Below are positions 44,085 to 56,100 of a stretch of DNA of 64,000 nt, in pieces. How positions within the stretch are numbered: the first letter of the stretch is position 1; the number at the start of each line of letters is the position of its first letter. Made by a program: the position numbers and the translations under genes. The DNA lies in contig OZ029918.1 in the NCBI GenBank assembly GCA_964023275.1, positions 30,822,704 through 30,886,703 of the forward strand. The letters run 5' to 3'. Under the pieces are notes generated by a model, which saw only the letters and a program-made list of their open reading frames with translations, did not search any database and had not been told where the DNA came from. Source of the DNA: Norana najaformis. Taxonomy: Eukaryota; Annelida; Clitellata; Crassiclitellata; Hormogastridae.

Positions 44085-44337
44085 AATGTATGTATGTATG
44101 TATGCATGTATGAATCTATGCATGAAGGTATGTATGTATGTATGTGTGTATGTATGTATGGGTGTGTATCCATTCATGTATGCATGTATGTATGCATGAA
44201 TGGGTGTGTATCCATGCATGAAGGTATGTATGTATGTATGCATGGGTGTGTTTCCATGCATATATTTATGTATGTATGTATGCATGTATGTATGAATGTA
44301 TGTAGGTATGTATGAATGTATGTATGCATGTGTGCAT
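44085..44337 (+). repeat. (ATGT)n microsatellite with ~60-bp higher-order unit
   Basis: ATGTATGTATGC repeats punctuated by GGGTGTGTATCCAT three times (near 44160, 44203 and 44245). Confidence 0.9.
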
Positions 44338-44339
44338 AA

Positions 44340-45427
44340 TACGGTCTTAGCTTTACACGGTCGACATGTGTATATGTATCTGCGCTTCAGCTTAAACAGC
44401 GGACGAACGCCTCTTAATGTCGTACTTATTTGGAGATTGTGTTGTGTTTTTCTGTGTGGCACCGATCGGCACGAAAACGGAGCATTGTTGGTCTTGGAAA
44501 GGCCGTGTTTTCATAGGATCTGCACAGCACAGAAATGAACGAAGACAGATAGTGGCCAAATACCTTGCAATGATCAACCGATCCCAGTTTATAGCCTCTT
44601 CTTCGGGCTGGAATTATTTAGACGCGAAGCTGTTTGTGATTCAGGCGATGCCTACCAAACACCCGATGCATAAAACAGGAAATACGTTTATCTAGTGCAT
44701 ATCCTTGGGTCGGTCGGTGATCGTTGCGCAATCTGCCGGCGGGGATATGCAGGCGCCGCTCTTCAGCACATCAACATGAGCCCCTTGTGCTTTCTCCTGT
44801 ATTGGACGATCATTTTGGAACAGAATTCCGTTGAATATACGAACTACTTCCTTTGATTCCGCTCAACATAAATATCAACCTAGTCTTAATCGCGTTTGTT
44901 TAGATCGATAAGACGGCGGTGTGTGCAGCTCTTCTTAGAGGTCCTTAAAAGGCGCTATATGAAGTGGGTTCATACACGCATGCCTGCACGCATACATACA
45001 TACATACATGCTAAAATACACTCATGTCGAGCAGGAAATGAATAATGCACATATACCTTTACCTTTCCTTACTTTAATTTACCTTACATAACATTATCTT
45101 AAGTTTTTCTTAACTTACCTTTATTTACCTTAGATGTCTTGACCAAATCTTATAATAGGTAATTTTACCTATTATACGTGACATGACCTGACCTTATCCT
45201 ACTTTGTCTTACCTTAAATATATTGACCTGACCCCATCAATTATGACCTGGTCTTTCCTGGCCGACATCATCCTAACTCACTTTACGTGACCTGACCTGA
45301 CCTGACCTGACCTGACGTTGTCTGTTTCACCTCCTATACCGAGTTGTGTAAATGCAGATGTGACTTGGTCGTATACAGTACGTAACTGAACGAGACAACC
45401 GGATGATGAAGCGATGGCATCACCTAC
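44340..45427. other. No gene recognised; CTTA- and CTGAC-type repeats
   Basis: Frames at 44417-44695 are open but unrecognised. TTACCTTA-type repeats span 45055-45200, with a (CCTGA)n run at 45293-45315. An AAAGGCGCTATATGAAG retroposon tail lies at 44946-44962. Confidence 0.4.
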
Positions 45428-45573
45428 CTCAGTCTGTCGCTTCGTGTCGTCCTCATCAGCAGCTGCTCCTGCGACTGAGCATCTGTCGACCTAATGAGAC
45501 CACCGCCACCACCACCACCGCCTCCCGTCCTCCGACCTGCACCGCTTCTCTCGTCCGTTGATGATGCATCCAT
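45428..45573 (-). CDS. Candidate 5' coding exon (Ser/Gly-rich), possibly of the RGK gene
   Basis: An open frame begins at ATG (complement of 45571-45573, protein MDASSTDERS...). It passes through a nine-glycine run and RSTDAQSQEQLLMRTTRSD and meets a near-consensus donor, CTGAG|GTAGGT, at 45428. The reading frame is in phase 2 there. The RGK exon at 25596 needs exactly a two-base donor phase, and the junction codon would be AGT (Ser). The frame remains open upstream of the ATG as far as a TAG among CAG-type repeats, so this could also be part 5' UTR. The assignment to the RGK gene rests only on strand, phase and the absence of another partner. The region is rich in trinucleotide repeats, so the frame may be fortuitous. 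Confidence 0.22.
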
Positions 45574-45689
45574 TGAGGTTACAGCTACAGCAACTGGTGT
45601 CGTAGTAGTCGTCGTTATTCTCTTACTGCTGCTGCTGATGCAGCCGTCGCACGAAGAAATGTCTGCGGCAGTGAAACGCACGGTGCCTG

Positions 45690-45995
45690 CTCTCTTCTGT
45701 GGATGCTATTGCTGCTGCTGCTACTGCTGCTGCTGATGCATGGTGGTGGTGATGGTGGTGGTACAGAAGGCAAGAGGTCGGTCTTTGACGACGACGACGA
45801 CGTTCGTCCTTCTGTCCGTTCGTTTGTCTGTCCGTTTCTCTATCCGTCCATCTGTTTGTCCTTCTGTCCCTGTGTCTGTCCCTCCATCCGTCTGTCCATC
45901 CGTTGGTCCATCCGCCGTCCTTCTGTCTGTCTGTCAGTCCCTGTGTCCATTGTCTGTCCGTGCGTTTGTCCGTTCGTCTATCTTTCGTGCGGCAA
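45690..45995 (+). repeat. GCT, GGT, GAC triplets and (GTCC/GTCT)n tract
   Basis: Triplet repeats at 45705-45810 followed by CCGTCCATCTGTTTGTCC-type tetranucleotides. Confidence 0.88.
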
Positions 45996-46433
45996 CTAAT
46001 AACAGGACGTGAAGCGCTCTCGAGCTGCGCCGCGATGCGTTAAGCAATGCGAATATAATAGGCTGAGAGCAACTCCACCACTCCGTTGATTGATCTCCTT
46101 CGTACTTCAGCTCATAATGTTCACAGGACCTGACAGACAGAGACAGACAGACAGGCAGACAGACAGACAGATAGACAGACATCTGTAAGGTCCTACTGTA
46201 CATTGGATATATATATATACATATATATACATGCATACGACGATGCAAATGTTTATATCCGAATACTTCTAAATTCATCCATGTAGCCTATACTGACCAG
46301 TCCAACATTGTAAAGTTTCTTGGTCCATTGATAGTCATGGTCTATTAATTACGGTCAAATTAATTATATTAATAGTCAACATCGGCGTCTTCTCACAGCG
46401 ACAGACAGACAAACAGACACACCGAAGCATTAT

Positions 46434-46640
46434 GTACACTGTGGTTCTCTACAGACTTAGCCTTAAAATCTTCTGGCACCATACTAAATGGCGAGTTTAT
46501 GTGATGTAAAAAAAGGTAAATGTATATATACTCAGGGATCATACTAAATGGTGAGTTAACGTGATGCAAAAAGGTAGATGTATAGGTTTTATAAAGCGAC
46601 CGTGTGGCTTCGACCCTGATCATTTTGCAATTAATTTATC
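46434..46640 (+). repeat. Tandem duplication (~68 bp) and dispersed-repeat end
   Basis: ATCATACTAAATGGTGAGTT and the related ACCATACTAAATGGCGAGTT occur 68 bp apart with similar flanks. The following TTTTATAAAGCGACCGTGTG then GCTTCGACCCT recurs at 48418-48455 (TTTTATACAGCGACCGTACG), a dispersed element. Confidence 0.7.
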
Positions 46641-47241
46641 GGGCCAGATCCTTCACCACCGCTGCCCGTTTGAATGGGCGCCACGCCACTTAAGGTCCCC
46701 GTGCACGGACCGTACTAGTCCGATTTAAATCTTTGAAATAAGCATGTGATCTGTTGTGTACTATGTAGGCCCCATATATATAAGATTATATACAGGTATA
46801 TGGCCTAGTATTATCTTAACATATATAAATATTATACACAGACAAAGCATTATGCACGAATTACGGCAGTTACCTTATCCATCCTACGAACTCACCAACA
46901 CTTCACCCTGTGTTTTAATTGTCAAAAGAGCTGGGATGTTGAAAATTTTACACGAACGCAGGTAAAAATCTAATGTTGTTAATATTGTTGCACACGAAAC
47001 AACTGATGACTCATCAACTATTTTCGAGTGTCTTCTTAATTTTTACACAATACACATGAATTCAAGTGATCACACATCATGTCATAGATAGGTGTATGCG
47101 AAAATGACAAGACAATTTACAGTTTTACACTTAGTCTTACACTTTAGTTTACAAATATAATTTTGAACTACGTTTTGTAACTTCTTTTTTCTTTGTTAGT
47201 CAAGTGATGAAACTAGTTGAACTTCAAACAAATTAATGTGT

Positions 47242-47426
47242 CTATAATTTTTGGCCAAGCATTACACCATCACTCTTTTTAAACATAGAATATTCAAGCA
47301 AAATATCAGCTGCCCCAGAATTACTCATTCCAAACTCTGCATCATAATGCAAATTGTCTTCTCCAAACAGTGCCCTTTGCAGAGTGTCTTTTGGCCATGC
47401 TCTTTTATTTAAGGAATTAGCAGCCT
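47242..47426 (-). CDS. Candidate terminal exon, unidentified protein
   Basis: Follows a T-rich acceptor (ctgaatttttttag) and reads AANSLNKRAWPKDTLQRALF, then GEDNLHYDAEFGMSNSGAAD and ILLEYSMFKKSDGVMLGQKL before TAG: 60 residues. The balanced, charged composition differs from the surrounding AT-rich noise and resembles real protein. I do not recognise it, and no upstream exon was identified. It could be a gene remnant or part of a mobile element. Confidence 0.3.
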
Positions 47427-47463
47427 CTAAAAAAATTCAGCGGATGGAAATCTCTGCTGCAAA

Positions 47464-47726
47464 ATGTCATATAAAGATGGGAAAAACTGGCTTCTTAAGC
47501 TCTTAAAATTTCCACCACGTCACTCTCTAAAATCAAAACGCAGCAAACTCATTCTCCGAAAGATTTCCGAGAGAGAAACTGATTTCCAACAAGGAATATT
47601 TGTCGGTTTTGAGAACAAAATCACGTTCAACCCACATCGTGACAGGAAAAGGAAATGCGTTAAAGAACTAGGATTAATCTTTAATTCTGTAGACTGGTTC
47701 CCTGCTCTCAGCCATAAACCATATCG
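47464..47726 (+). CDS. Candidate first or internal exon, unidentified protein
   Basis: The frame starts at ATG 47464 (or further up, after an AG at 47440): MSYKDGKNWLLKLLKFPPRH, then SLKSKRSKLILRKISERETD, FQQGIFVGFENKITFNPHRD and VKELGLIFNSVDWFPALSHK. It ends at a perfect donor, ATATCG|GTAAGTAAG. Lys/Arg-rich and protein-like, but without a recognised family. It lies head-to-head with the minus-strand candidate at 47242-47426, 38 bp away. Confidence 0.3.
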
Positions 47727-47730
47727 GTAA

Positions 47731-48821
47731 GTAAGTTATTAATTTACTTCAAAACACACTAAATAATTGGATTGTCGGTTTTTCTGCACTTTATGACAGA
47801 GCTGACCCCCAGCATCTTTTCAGTAACTTATCTGAGGGGGTTAGAAGAAGAACTAGGGAGCTGTTGCCGTGCTGCGGCCTATTTCAGAAGTTCCTAGAAA
47901 TAACATACATATCTGCATAAATACATGTGTACACTGCTGATGACAGACTTGTCAATACCTTATGGAAGCTTTGGTCTGCTACTGCTGCTGACTGCCCATC
48001 CATCCATTCATCGTTGGAGTCGTCTCTCAGTTAGGAAGGTTAGCCATGCGTTGGCAATAAGACATATCTTCAGCTGTAAGTCGTGTCGGTGCCCGGCGGC
48101 TTCGTCGTTTGATCTCACAGCCAATTCGTCAATTTATTAATGTAATTAAAGGCGGAAGCTCATAAAACGGACGAAGTTTTAGGCCTAATCACACGGGGAC
48201 AACGCATCTAATGGGATGCCGATGGTTCCCGAAAAACTGGGGAGTTGTCACAAAGTAGAGGGTCTGGTGTGCTGATAAGCTACGTGGATAATTGGAAAAA
48301 TAATTACAAAGGGAAAGATTTGCGAACTTTTGGCTGTCGATTGAAATTTAGGATGTGAAATCACACGAGGTTCAAGGAGCAGATAAAGCGCGGCACCGGG
48401 AAAGTGTAAATGTAAACGATTTTATACAGCGACCGTACGGCCTCGACCCTCCTCATTTTCAATAGTTTCGAGAGCATCGATCGTAAGCTCCCTAGCGGAA
48501 TAAGGGAGGGGCCTCGGCCACCAACTCATTGAGTCATTCATTGATTCATTCATTGATTCATTCACTCAGAGCATTTATGTAGCACCCCTTCAACCATAGG
48601 CTACAACTGTTGCTATGGGGCTCTACTGAATCCGGGTTTCATAAATATCACGTGACAGTTTGTTCTCTGCATTGCGAATCTGTTTTGTTGGTTTCACGCG
48701 CACAAAGTATTACTGATTCTGTCTTTTTAATACAGCAACAGCTACAGAAGCTGAAGAAAATAAATAATTAACAGTCTATTATTAGGCAATTTCCTGCTAT
48801 TCACTTCCATCTATGGGTCTT

Positions 48822-48862
<41 letters not shown>

Positions 48863-51800
48863 CAATTGCTGAAATTCATAGCCAATATGAGAGACAAAGT
48901 AGGCCTATATTTACTCGCAAGTGCCCTATAATCGCGTCTTTGTGATATGTTAAGGACAAGTGGAAATATCGGTGTTTAAGGCACAGACTGTAGAGAATAT
49001 AGTTACCAAATTTAGATGCGGACGTCCGAATTGGGCATAAACCTACCTCTCCTTGTTCGCACTTGGGTGACCCTCCTTCCCCCCCCCCCCTTTGTGGATG
49101 TCCTTAAAGGGCGACCTGTAACCGTCTCTACGGAGGCTTGAATCATCACGCTCTACGATAAAAGGCGAGCACTCAAACCAAACGCTATCAAAACGTGTTT
49201 ACATCCAATGTTGCTGTGACTTTGCTTTCTTGTGCTTTTTATTACTATTTTAACAGTTAGATAGCTATGTGTGCTATGCTTTTGTGCGGTACTTTAAAGG
49301 CGACGTAATAAGCAGTGCTTTTTTCTAGAAAAAAGGTTCCGGAACTGAACAATTATGGAAGAGTTAAACCTAACAAATAATAATAAACACTGAAAACAGT
49401 GTTAAGCTGTAAACACTGAAATTGAATTTTAATAAGTTACATTATATTACATAACTAAAATAACTTAGTAACACTAAATACTTTTATTAATAACTAAATT
49501 ATTTTATATTAGCCGAAAAATGGTGCCGGAACGCCATTCTGGAGCATTCTGTCTGAAAAAAGCGCTGGTAATAAGTGTCTTGACACACATACAATCACAC
49601 ATGAACACATATGATAACGGTGTTACAGAATTCACTAGATTTGATTGGACAGACATGTTATCTCATGCTACCGTATCTGATCTCAGCTCATCGAAAGCAA
49701 ACAAAACTTGAGACAAAACTTTGCAATTTACAATAGACTGTTCTTCTGTCAAAAATCATTTCAGAAATAAAATTTGATAAATTGTACAGAACAAACCTAA
49801 TTTACAAATTATGACCAATGACCAGATCAATGCCAAGCAATTTATATACAACAATTAAGTAAGACATACAATACATATCCACCGATGTGTATTGTATGCG
49901 CATCCTTTCGATGCAAAAGCAGTCAGTTCATACATTCAACGTTGTTAACATCGTAGTCAAAAGACAGAAGCAACTTTTCTGAGATTCTCAAACACAGAGT
50001 ACAAAGCTGAATTGTTCTGCCACAATAAAATTTTCCACAATACAATAATTGTCACAACAGACAGTAAGTAGTTCTTATTTCTTGGAGACACTGATTTAAA
50101 CTTTTTAAAAAGCCATCTCATCAAAAAAATCTAAAACATTTATTTGTTACAGCCTCTTTCTGCTCAATTTCAACATGCTCAAGCAGTCCCTTTCTGATAA
50201 TAATGACTGTTAAATTAACAGCTTGTCTCGCGTTTCTTTTTTTCAAAATTCAGGAAACGTCAACAAGCAAATAGGTAAAATTTTACCAATTGAAGTGGTA
50301 AACATAAAACCTTGTCAGATTTAATTCGTAGACAGAAACTTCTATTAGGCAACTAGGCTTGAACCCCCAACTAATTTAAATGTCAGGCTTTCCATTTCTT
50401 GGGTTTGTTGATATTTTTGTCAATTACCTCAATAGATTAGTTTGACATTTGACCTGTTACACAATTCCATTCAGCCTTCAAACAATTTTATTTACCCCAG
50501 AGGGATGGTCACTGAAATGGTCGCTCCTCATTCTCGTTCTGCGTGCTTCAGAAACTCCGAACATGCTGTCATCACTTAATTCTAGTTGGGAACCTGTTGG
50601 TTGGGCTTTGCGTGTGTGCACGAGCTTGCCACTGGTGACTCTTCTAGTATTCTGACCAATCTTTACTTGTGGACTAATGTTCCGTTCTTAATGACACTTA
50701 ACATCATTAGCGCAGAGAGTGCCTCTGATGAGTTTATCTTGAAGGGGCACTATACAAATTTCAAATTATAATTACAATAACAGATGGCCAAAGAATGGCC
50801 CCTGGGCCCCAAATGGTTAAGGCAAGTTTCTGTTCTTATTCAATAAATCTCTTTCACATTTTATGGAACTTGATATTTTTAGGCTATTGAGAAAACAGAA
50901 AAATAATTGTTGGCTGTAGTTAAATAAATAAATAAATAAGTTTTCAATGTACACATTAAACCAAACACCTATATAAGTTTATTTTCAATAGTATAATCAA
51001 ACGCACAGCAGACGTTGGACCAATGATCGGTGGCTTTTCTTCAAAGATCCTATGGTAAATGCTAGCAAGTAAAAACAGTAGCATTATATTCACATCAACA
51101 CATCCAGCTACACAAAGCCATCAATGCACAGCGTTAATTAACATTAAACACAATACAGCCTCCACATAACACATCACAGCAGCATAAATCCAGATACAAC
51201 ATGATCAGGGACATAGATTTACTTTACCTTTAGAAAGTAAACACTATCTGAAGCAATTGTGGCTACCAAACAGTGCTTTCAAAGAAAGTTCCACCATAGA
51301 AAAACAAGCATTAACCAATTGTTGATGTGAATAGTCAATTCAAAAATTCTAAGTAAAGCAACAACATTAAACAATATTAGTTCTTGCTGGTCTATAGCAG
51401 TACATTTACTAAAAGTCTAGATTGTGCAACTGTTGCACAAAGCCACACTTCCAGTTAATGGATACCCAACTGCTTCAAGTAAAGACTTAGTTGTGCAACT
51501 AATAATACACAACCGAGTTAAGCAAGGACTCCATTGTTCAACTACATGCAACAACCATAAACTGTGTAATAAAAAGCTGAAAGTCATTTTCTTGCAGAAT
51601 GTGCATTAATTTATTTCTGCATTGCAGTAAAATGAGTTTTATTAATAAGTTACAAGAACCAAATACCATCGCAAATAATACTGCAGAAAAGCCTGCATCA
51701 ATAAATGCATATACGACTATTCCTAGGTAACAGACGCACTGACTTGTCTCAATATATATACACAATAAATGTCAACGTGAGTCATATGACTACATAGTGA

Positions 51801-52787
51801 AAGGCTGCAGACTTTCAGAGCAACTCTTACATCTAAGAAACGCAAGTACAACACATATGGTAATGTCTAAACTGTACTTGGTTAGGCACAAAAAAGTGAG
51901 AGATGCATAATGATGAAACTGATATTTCCTTCTTGCAGCACACTTCATCTGAAAAAGAAGAAAGGCTTTCTGAGGATCCAACACTGGCGCAAAAGAACAT
52001 CATTGAAAGTGGAATCATACCACAATGCTTTTAAAATCATTATTTCATGCAGCACACAGCTTACATAAATTTCCCTTAAAATTAACTGTATGGAACTCAA
52101 TTCGTCTACACATCTTCATTTCCTGGATCATAACACATTCTGTTGAATTGTTACAGCATGTTACACCAGTGTATTCAAATTTCATGATTTCAACCTTAAT
52201 ATTAATTATGCTTCTAATACACAAAGCTGAACCAGTGGTAACAAACATCATGATTTCATGGCTTAACATTAATTGTACACAACTACTACTACAAAGCTGG
52301 ACCAGCCAAAATAAAATATTTCATGAGCAAGTCTTCAAATTTGTCATAGGAATTTCATGCCATAACTTGAACTTCTTTGCCAGTCAAAAGCATCATACAG
52401 AAGCCAAGGATACCAAGGCACCAGAAGAACAGAGAAGGCTGTAGACAGGCAAGCCAAAAGACAACCAAGACAACACGACACCAACAGCATACGAAAGGAC
52501 ACAAACTATAAACAGCGATAACAACATGGCGAAAATGCTTTACCAAGAATGCTTTACTAAATGCTTTATGTTCACTCGTTCACAAAACATCAGTCAGCGC
52601 AATTCCATTACAATTTCACTCACATCATAATTTACTCCTTTATTTTGTGATATCTCTCACATAGTCTGAGTGATGATTTCACTGTCAGCATCTTCATGAA
52701 GCATGCCTACATCTGTTACAGGAAATTCAGCTGTCTGAGATTCAGCATCTTAGGCAGATCACAGAGGTACATCTCGAAAGGTACATA
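47731..52787. other. Long non-coding stretch downstream of APC
   Basis: AT-rich unique sequence with (GACA)n at 48825-48861 and a copy of the AAAGCGACCG dispersed repeat at 48418-48480. A retroposon end with TGCCTCTGATGAGTTTATCT and GGGGCACTATACAAATTTC lies at 50725-50760. The 49320-49520 segment has related ends (AAAAGGTTCCGGAACTG and AAAATGGTGCCGGAAC). No exon with support was found. Part of 52600-53185 may be APC 3' UTR. Confidence 0.4.
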
Positions 52788-52793
52788 TTTTAT
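52788..52793 (-). terminator. Possible APC polyadenylation signal
   Basis: AATAAA on the minus strand about 390 bp after the APC stop codon, the nearest clear hexamer I see. Another lies near 52641-52646. No transcript evidence is available to choose between them. Confidence 0.35.
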
Positions 52794-53185
52794 TACAAGC
52801 CGAGTGTTACAAGCCGAGTGACATACTGTTTCTCCACTGCTAAACATACCATCTTAAAGAATACTCCTAGGTGGCAGCAACACAATAAACACCAAGCATT
52901 TGAACAGCCATTCTGACCAAGATGTACTAGGTTAGAATTTACAATAGTTTGGCTCATAAATTTCTGGGTCATGTGGTACTTTGTCCCAACAAAATTGGAA
53001 ACTGGTTTCCCAATAGCTTGGAAAACTTACCGCAGTACCTAAAAAACATCTCAACCTCAGCAACCCCAATTAAAGAGTCTTGCTGTGATCAGGTGATTGT
53101 TATGTTACTTGGAATGCTTGAGCTTGTGCTGCCAACTAGTGAATGACTCTAAAATAACAGGCTCCGTATCAGCTTATACCCTATT

Positions 53186-56100
53186 TTATACAGAAGTGAC
53201 TAGAAAACCGGACTTGGGATCCCTGCTGTTTGAACTGTTTGGCAGTTTCTTAACCTGCTCTGCAGCACCGAGTTTTACAGTATCATCCGAAATGACACTG
53301 TCCCGACAGCCGCTCATCGCTCGTGACTTTCGTCTTCGTGCGAGGAGCATCTCAGTCTTCGTCATTGGCTCGGAAGATGATTCGTTTCGAATTTCTGATG
53401 CCACTCCTGTACCTCTGACAGTCGCTGATGAATGAAGTGGTTTGTAGTTGAAGGGCTGGACGATGGCAGCTCTTAACGGGGAATTGGCACGTGTGGATGA
53501 GAGTCCGACTTGACGCTCGAGTAAGAAATTTGTTCCCCTACGTGATGTGTCACCGTTTCTTGTCTGGTTGAAATTGACATCCGCTGTTCTTGTTCTGCTG
53601 TTGTCCAACGGATAGGATTCATTTGATCTGTTCGACTCGGGCGCTGGAATCTTACTTGTCGAGTTTTTTTTACTGCTGTCACTGCCACGTCGGAACCAGC
53701 CAAAAACCTTTCGAACCGGAGAGCCTAGTTTTGCATCGTGTTGCTGCTGCAACGTTTTGTCATCATCCTCTGGTTTATCTTTGGAAGAGTTGTTTCGCTT
53801 CCAAAGACCGAATCCAATCTTTCGCCCCTCTTTGTAGCGAAGGGTTTTCCTGCCAGATTTGGTGTCTACACCCAAAACAGCATCGTCACTTGGACTCGTT
53901 TGAGGTGAAACTTGTCGATTACAGTCCTGCAAGGCCATGCCGGGGGAAACCCGGCTCTGGGAGAAAAAAGAAGCTGGCAAAGTGGAAGAGCTTCGACTAT
54001 TCATTGCTGGCCGAGTCTGAGTTTCAAGTGAACTTCCCAAAGGCCTTGGTTCATCATGTCTCTCAAGCACACGGCCACCCATAGTTGACCGTTCAAGCAA
54101 AAGGCCTTGACCACCATACAGCGAATCTGTTATTGAAACTTGAGATTCTAATTCTAGTGTCAGTTCTTCCCGATCTTGTGACTTTGGTGAACAAGATGAT
54201 TCGTTTCTGATACATTCCTCATCGCTGTTAGGAAGAGCATGTCCAAATTTGCTTTCAACCACTCGGGTGAGCCTCCGTGGGTCAATCTCCGTTGCCATCA
54301 CCTCTGACTGCTTCGTGTCTCTTGTTTTCCCGGAGTCCTCCAACCCTTCACTTTGTTGGTCTTTACTCGTACGATCATCATCAGTCAGTTTGTCGTAGGT
54401 AGAACTTCTTGTAAGTGTTGGAACCCCTGTGGCACTGCTAGCAGCCACACCTGGCCGTTTGTTCAGTGCCCTAACTTGTTGCCTTGAATTGTTTCTGCTT
54501 GCAGCAGTTTCTTCAGTAGCTCTAACCGATCTTTCACTGCTAGCAGTCGAAGGACGACTGGCAGTGGCTGAAGTTTTTCTGTAAGTCATATCTCGAGGTG
54601 TGTTCTCTGACCTGGCAATAGTGGGAGCTGGTGACACACTCGACACTCTTTCGCCAGAAGCTGATCTTGAATCGTACAGATGAATGGAGCCATTCCTAGA
54701 TGTTCTCCCACCACTAGAGATGCTTGTGTTGCTTCCTAGTTTTGTGTTGACTGAAGTGTTGGTTGGTCGTTTAGCAAATGAACTTGTCTTTGCCGTAATT
54801 TCGGGAACGTTGCCTCGTGGGGCTTTTGTTGTGCTGTTTGACGTGGAACTGATTGCAGAAGAAGCCCGAGGTTTGTTAGCCTGGGGTTCAGGGACTGGAC
54901 TTCTTCTCTGGGCTATGGCATCTGATTTCGCTAGTCTTAATCCTGGTTTTGGTGTACTGCTAGAAGAGCCGACCACTGGCCTGCGGGTGAACTGAGAACT
55001 AGATGATCCTAATGACATCTTTCCTGATGAATCAGCAGAACTTCTGCTAACCGTATCACTTTGTTTTTCCTTCAATCTCCCAGCCGGCTTTTCCTCTTCC
55101 TCACCATTATCGATCACCATAATGCTGAAAGATGATGGTGCATCTTTGACAAAAGTATCCTGTTTGATTGGAGGTTTCGGTCGATCTTGATTGTCTTCTT
55201 GATCCACACTGTTGCCCCCAGCGTCGGCCAAGGAGGACTCGTCAGCCATCCGTTCTTTGTCTGCCACTGAAGTGTTCTGTTTTGTTTTATCTGGTGCACC
55301 AACAAATGTTTTCTTTCCTAATTTTCTTGTGCCATCAGCACGGTCCATTATGTTTGCTGTCTTCGTATGAGCAGGAGCAGACCTGGTCTGCCTGCTGTAT
55401 GTAATTGGTTTCCGCTCGTTTGGTAAACTTGGTGCTCTTGTTTTGTTCTGAGTTCCAGACGATGAAGGGGTCACGCTGCGATTCACATGACTTACAGATC
55501 GTCTAGTACTGTCACCAACACCCGTTGGCTGGTTGTTCGTTTTTGGACCAGATGACCTCGTAACAACTGGCTTGACTAGCTTAGCTGAGCCACTGTTGAT
55601 AGCTGGTTTGCTCTGGGCGACTGAAACAACTGGCTTCCTTGGCACTGGGGTTTTTACTCCCATGGGTTTGACAGTAGTCACTTTAACTGGATTTGGGTCT
55701 GCAGCAACTGGCTTGCTCTTACCTGCGCTATACAATGCTTTTCGCCGGCCTCTTATTGCCTTCGGACCATTCTCTGGATCTCTTTCCTGCTGTTGCTTTA
55801 CCGGCTCCATGGCTGATGGCTTTACTATCCGTGGACCTGCTGGCCTTGCAGAACTGACCGTGGCAATGCGAGACGTGTTGGAAGACCTCTCACTGGCTGG
55901 CTCCGAGTGTGCCACAGAGGTCACTGAGAGACTGCAAGATGCTTCACTGATATCATCATCTGACATGTTATTCTCGTCTTCGTCATCGTTTGACACCAGA
56001 GAAAGTGTCTCGCATTCCAGCAGACGCGTTTCACTCAACCCACTGTCCAGCAAAGTTGTTCTTTCAAGCTCGGACAGGATGAGGTTGGCATTTTCTTCGA

